Assembly (NCBI RefSeq): GCF_965276875.1
Contig: NZ_OZ255701.1
Span: forward strand, 124,001 to 188,000
Direction: 5' to 3'
DNA: 64,000 bases
Source: Lichenicoccus sp965276875
GTDB taxonomy: Bacteria; Pseudomonadota; Alphaproteobacteria; Acetobacterales; Acetobacteraceae
Positions 61,205 to 64,000 of this stretch are shown here, piece after piece (within the stretch, counting starts at the first letter, position 1; each line of letters opens with the position of its first letter). Under the pieces are notes generated by a model. That model was not told the origin of the DNA. It worked only from the letters and a program-made list of their open reading frames with translations, and did not search any database. A program made the position numbers and the translations under genes.

Positions 61205-62391
61205 CCGGACGGTATCCGACCCAGCATCTGCCGGGCGATCCGCACCCCGCGCCGACGCAATGGATACTCGACCAAGCGGTGACTCACCTCGCTGCAACCC
61301 AGCACCAGCACCAGCGCCGTCACGGCGAAGCGCCAGGCGAAGCGACCATCGAATAGTGTGCCGGCTGGCGAGAGGCGAAACCATATCTCTCGCGTTGCCG
61401 CGAAGGCCGGGATGTGGATGAGGTAGATGGCGTACGAGCGGCTGCCGAGCCACAGGATCACGCGTCGTGGCAGGACCCCGTGCAACAGGTAGTCCCTGTC
61501 GTAGCTCGCCAGCCATACCAGGATGCCGGCCACCAGCGCGACCAGGCCTACCGCCAGGGTCGGGCTCACCACCTGCTCCGAGCCGATCGCGCCCAGCAGC
61601 AGCAGTGGCAGAACCAGGGTCACGAAGCGGGCGGCCGCCTTGGTGCGGAGCGACGACGGCTCGCACAGGCGCCAGGCGTCCGTGCCGCTCCAGAAGGCCA
61701 GCAACACACCGACCGCCAGCGCCCCGGTCCGTGTCAGCATCGCAAGCGGCACGTGCGGCTCGACGAACTGAAGCACCACAAGCAGGCCGAGGACCCAGGG
61801 CAGACGACGACGGAACACGAGGATGAGCAGGGGCAGCACGAGGTAGAACTGCTCCTCCAACGACAGGCTCCAGTAGGGGAAGGTGGGACCGGAGGGCGAT
61901 TTGCCGAAGACTTCGGCAATACGGAAATTGGCGACGTCGAGCACCGCCGCGATCAGGTTGCGGTAGTTCGCCATGACCGTGCCGAACGCACCGCTCTTGT
62001 TGAAGACGATGCTTGCCAGCAATGGTATGAGCAGCCACAGCCAGGCCAGCGGCAGCAGCCGCCAGGCACGCCGGGTCCAGAACGCAAGGGTGCGGTTCAG
62101 GAAGCCGATCCCCTGTTCCATTATCAGCGTCGGCAGCAGGCTGCGGCCAATGACGAAGCCGGAGATTGCCAGGAACAGATCAACCCCTGTCCAGCCTTGC
62201 CAGCAGCGGCTCAGCGCCTCAAGAAAACCGCTTCGCCAGACGACCAGGTTCAGATGCAGATGCTCGATGACGACCATCGTGATGGCAGCCCCTCGCAAAA
62301 GCTCGATGTCCGCGATGCGATGGTGCGGATCACGCGCCGGGACCTCCGGCGCGGACGCGCCGCGTGCAGGCGATCCGGTCAGATGGTTCAC
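61198..62391 (-). CDS. Acyltransferase family 3 (OafA-like) membrane protein
   Basis: The 397-residue protein has the acyltransferase-3 start IADIELLRGAAITMVVIEHLH, about ten hydrophobic segments, and GVDLFLAISGFVIGRSLLP and YWSLSLEEQFYLVLPLLI with the conserved His/Glu-type residues. These enzymes O-acetylate cell-surface sugars. GTG 62391 overlaps the glycosyltransferase stop by four bases, so translation is coupled. Upstream in-frame coding to 62586 lies inside the neighbour and is not used. Confidence 0.87.
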   Translation of the reverse strand: MNHLTGSPARGASAPEVPARDPHHRIADIELLRGAAITMVVIEHLHLNLVVWRSGFLEALSRCWQGWTGVDLFLAISGFVIGRSLLPTLIMEQGIGFLNRTLAFWTRRAWRLLPLAWLWLLIPLLASIVFNKSGAFGTVMANYRNLIAAVLDVANFRIAEVFGKSPSGPTFPYWSLSLEEQFYLVLPLLILVFRRRLPWVLGLLVVLQFVEPHVPLAMLTRTGALAVGVLLAFWSGTDAWRLCEPSSLRTKAAARFVTLVLPLLLLGAIGSEQVVSPTLAVGLVALVAGILVWLASYDRDYLLHGVLPRRVILWLGSRSYAIYLIHIPAFAATREIWFRLSPAGTLFDGRFAWRFAVTALVLVLGCSEVSHRLVEYPLRRRGVRIARQMLGRIPSGC

Positions 62392-63683
62392 TCCGCGGCG
62401 TCCTGGACGCCAAGCTCCATGCCAAGAACCATCCGCAGACGCCGTTCCGTCACGGCGCGCGAACAGTGACGTCGCAGCGACTCGCGCGCCGCCGCGGACA
62501 TGCTTTGGTAACGTGCCGCCTCGCGCGAGGCGACGCGGTAGCTGTCGGCGTAAGCCGCAACCAAGGTGCCGAAGTCGATGCGCCAACGCAGCGTCCGGTA
62601 GAGTGCACGATCATCATGCGGCCAGCAGCAGGGTTCCTTCGAAGAGCGTAGCAGGAACGCACATCGCTCATCGACATAGTCCGCCATTGCGGTATTGCTG
62701 GGCGCGATCGCCGGTTTTCCGGCGGACATGAACTCCATCAAGGGCAGGCATTGACCTTCGCCGTGCGAGGCATTGACGACAAAGGTCGCGCCGTTGACGA
62801 GCGCATCATACGAGGCCTCACCGAGGAAGCCCGCGATCAGCACCACGCGGCACCGGAACGGCGCATGCTTCGACAGCTCCTCCAACATCGCACTCAGGCT
62901 GTGCGCGTTGTCGCGATGCGTCAGCTTCAGCACCAGCGTCGCTCCCGGCTGCTCGCGCAGGGCCCAGATGAAGCCTGCGATCATGTCGAACCAGTTCTTG
63001 CGCATGTCCTGGGGATTGAAGACGCTGACGTAGACAGTCCCGTCCAGCACCAGTTCGATCGGCTCGATTGTGGCCGGTGGCAGTGCCGCGTATCCGAATT
63101 GCCGTCGCAGCGGCGAGGCGTAGGCTGCGAGATCGACCTGTCGGCTGTCGATCACGGTGCCCTGCACGTGCAGTCGTCGCTGCCCCTGGGGTGGCCCATC
63201 CTGGCCGTTCAGGTGTTCGGTCTGATGGGCGAAGCCGTCCCAGACCGGTGCGGGGATCGAGGCAATGGGGAAATCCTGACCCATGGCAGCGCGGGTCACG
63301 CGCACACAATGTTCACTGTGGGTGATGGCGCGGCCGACGGTCCTCAGCACGTGGCGCCAATCGGAGCGTGGGTCGCCGGTCCAATCCTCGTCGGGCAGGC
63401 TCTCGAACTCCCATGCGAACACCGGGATGGTCGGACAGGCAAGCCCGAGCGGGACCTTGTGCGGCGGTTCGAAGCACAGGAACACGCAAGCCTCGCCGCG
63501 TTCGCGAAACTGGCGGTAAAGGCGATCCACCTCCTGTTCCGGATCCCGCGTGAAAATGACAAGCCCCATGCGCTCCAGCACGATGCGGAACTCGCGCAGC
63601 ACAAACCAATAGCTGTATTCGGGAGCGCCAAGCCTGCCGGTGAGCGAGCCGAGGTCCGTCTCGCTGTAAATGATAAAGATCAT
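62388..63683 (-). CDS. Glycosyltransferase (GT-B, family-4-like)
   Basis: The 431-residue protein has an N-terminal unique region (MIFIIYSETDLGSLTGRLG), a middle FEPPHKVPLGLACP then VFAWEFESLPDEDW, and a C-terminal GT-B half with ASHGEGQCLPLMEFMSAGKP and AIAPSNTAMADYVDE. The E-x7-E-type pattern in EGQCLPLMEFMSAG is typical of family 4. No membrane segment is seen. Its start overlaps the stop of a paralogous gene upstream by four bases. Confidence 0.85.
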   Translation of the reverse strand: MIFIIYSETDLGSLTGRLGAPEYSYWFVLREFRIVLERMGLVIFTRDPEQEVDRLYRQFRERGEACVFLCFEPPHKVPLGLACPTIPVFAWEFESLPDEDWTGDPRSDWRHVLRTVGRAITHSEHCVRVTRAAMGQDFPIASIPAPVWDGFAHQTEHLNGQDGPPQGQRRLHVQGTVIDSRQVDLAAYASPLRRQFGYAALPPATIEPIELVLDGTVYVSVFNPQDMRKNWFDMIAGFIWALREQPGATLVLKLTHRDNAHSLSAMLEELSKHAPFRCRVVLIAGFLGEASYDALVNGATFVVNASHGEGQCLPLMEFMSAGKPAIAPSNTAMADYVDERCAFLLRSSKEPCCWPHDDRALYRTLRWRIDFGTLVAAYADSYRVASREAARYQSMSAAARESLRRHCSRAVTERRLRMVLGMELGVQDAAE

Positions 63684-64000
63684 GCCTGCCTGATTGCCTG
63701 ATCGAGCTTTGCCCTGACGACCGGCACCGAGCAGGTTTCCCGCATGACCTGTCGTGCCGCCCGGCCCATTGCGGCATAGCGCGCCGGATCATCGAGGCGG
63801 ATACGATGGCTCGCGCGATAGGCGTCCACCAGCGAGTCCCATTCCAGCCGATGCCGCATGGTGCGGAACAGGTCTCGCGGATCGTGTGGCCAGACATTGT
63901 ATTCCGTGCCGTAGCTCAGCACGAAGGCATTGTCTTCGTTGATGTAGTCCGCCATCGCCGTATGGTCCGGTGCAATCGCTGGTCGCGCAGCACTCATGAA
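63680..64000 (-). CDS. Glycosyltransferase, C-terminal part (runs off window)
   Basis: Only the last 106 residues are visible; the gene continues beyond 64000. They align with the C-terminal end of the downstream glycosyltransferase (SAARPAIAPDHTAMADYINE compared with SAGKPAIAPSNTAMADYVDE). This makes it a tandem paralogue. The 5' end and start are outside the window. Confidence 0.8.
   Translation of the reverse strand, partial: FMSAARPAIAPDHTAMADYINEDNAFVLSYGTEYNVWPHDPRDLFRTMRHRLEWDSLVDAYRASHRIRLDDPARYAAMGRAARQVMRETCSVPVVRAKLDQAIRQA

Overview
The window is a GC-rich, densely coded chromosomal segment from an alphaproteobacterium. The gene content fits an acetic-acid-bacterium-like lineage (Acetobacterales/Rhodospirillales). 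Supporting evidence is the two-domain MaeB, the TimA(Tim44-like)-MltA pair beside SecB, a cheA-W-Y-B-R cluster, the NDUFAF5-like methyltransferase next to ComF, the UbiG/LysC neighbourhood, enolase with FtsB nearby, and a LexA with a direct-repeat operator candidate of the alphaproteobacterial type. The genus cannot be fixed from sequence reading alone. No CRISPR array, prophage module, transposase or rRNA operon was seen, and one tRNA (Leu, GAG) is present.

Layout. 0-4.7 kb: a VOC-fold protein, a small membrane protein, lipoate transfer (lipB), tRNA-Leu and malic enzyme. 4.7-8.1 kb: sugar-nucleotide supply (galU, phosphohexomutase) overlapping a GT61 glycosyltransferase. 8.1-13.4 kb: a translationally coupled chemotaxis operon on the minus strand. 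13.5-16.5 kb: moaA, an NDUFAF5-like methyltransferase and comF. 16.5-21 kb: a minus-strand accessory block (yghU, an atypical SDR, a coiled-coil protein and a 751-residue two-domain glycosyltransferase) lying between comF and grxC. 21-30 kb: grxC, DUF1178, DUF2147, ubiG, lysC, an FMN-dependent oxygenase-like protein, an SPFH protein, a secreted ankyrin protein, a CoA pyrophosphatase, a 2-oxoadipate dioxygenase-like enzyme and secB. 30-33 kb: timA-like, mltA and an orphan DNA methyltransferase. 33-39 kb: a complete tripartite RND efflux operon. 39-41.2 kb: a soluble multi-PAS chemoreceptor built from three tandem 122-residue repeats.

41-45.6 kb: a GNAT remnant, then xthA-MOSC-EamA (the transporter carrying an extreme His-rich tail), and a divergent dipeptidase. 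45.6-54.4 kb: uvrC, pgsA, a lipoprotein, a moaD-moaE-bioF-bioD operon with overlapping genes, lexA with a readable promoter and operator, moeA, rpmG and ftsB. 54.4-59.1 kb: a DUF4239 gene broken by one amber codon and a periplasmic trehalase sit between ftsB and eno. 59-64 kb: a manganese catalase, then an envelope polysaccharide cluster (methyltransferase, acyltransferase and two tandem paralogous glycosyltransferases, the last running off the window).

Functional threads: molybdenum cofactor genes are dispersed (moaA, moaD, moaE, moeA). Envelope glycan synthesis recurs at 5-8, 18-21 and 60-64 kb. Chemotaxis appears as a core operon plus one distant cytoplasmic receptor. The most unusual items are the triplicated PAS receptor with a minimal signalling tip, the His-tailed EamA transporter, the DUF4239 gene with a single nonsense codon, and the fused glycosyltransferase in the comF-grxC insertion.
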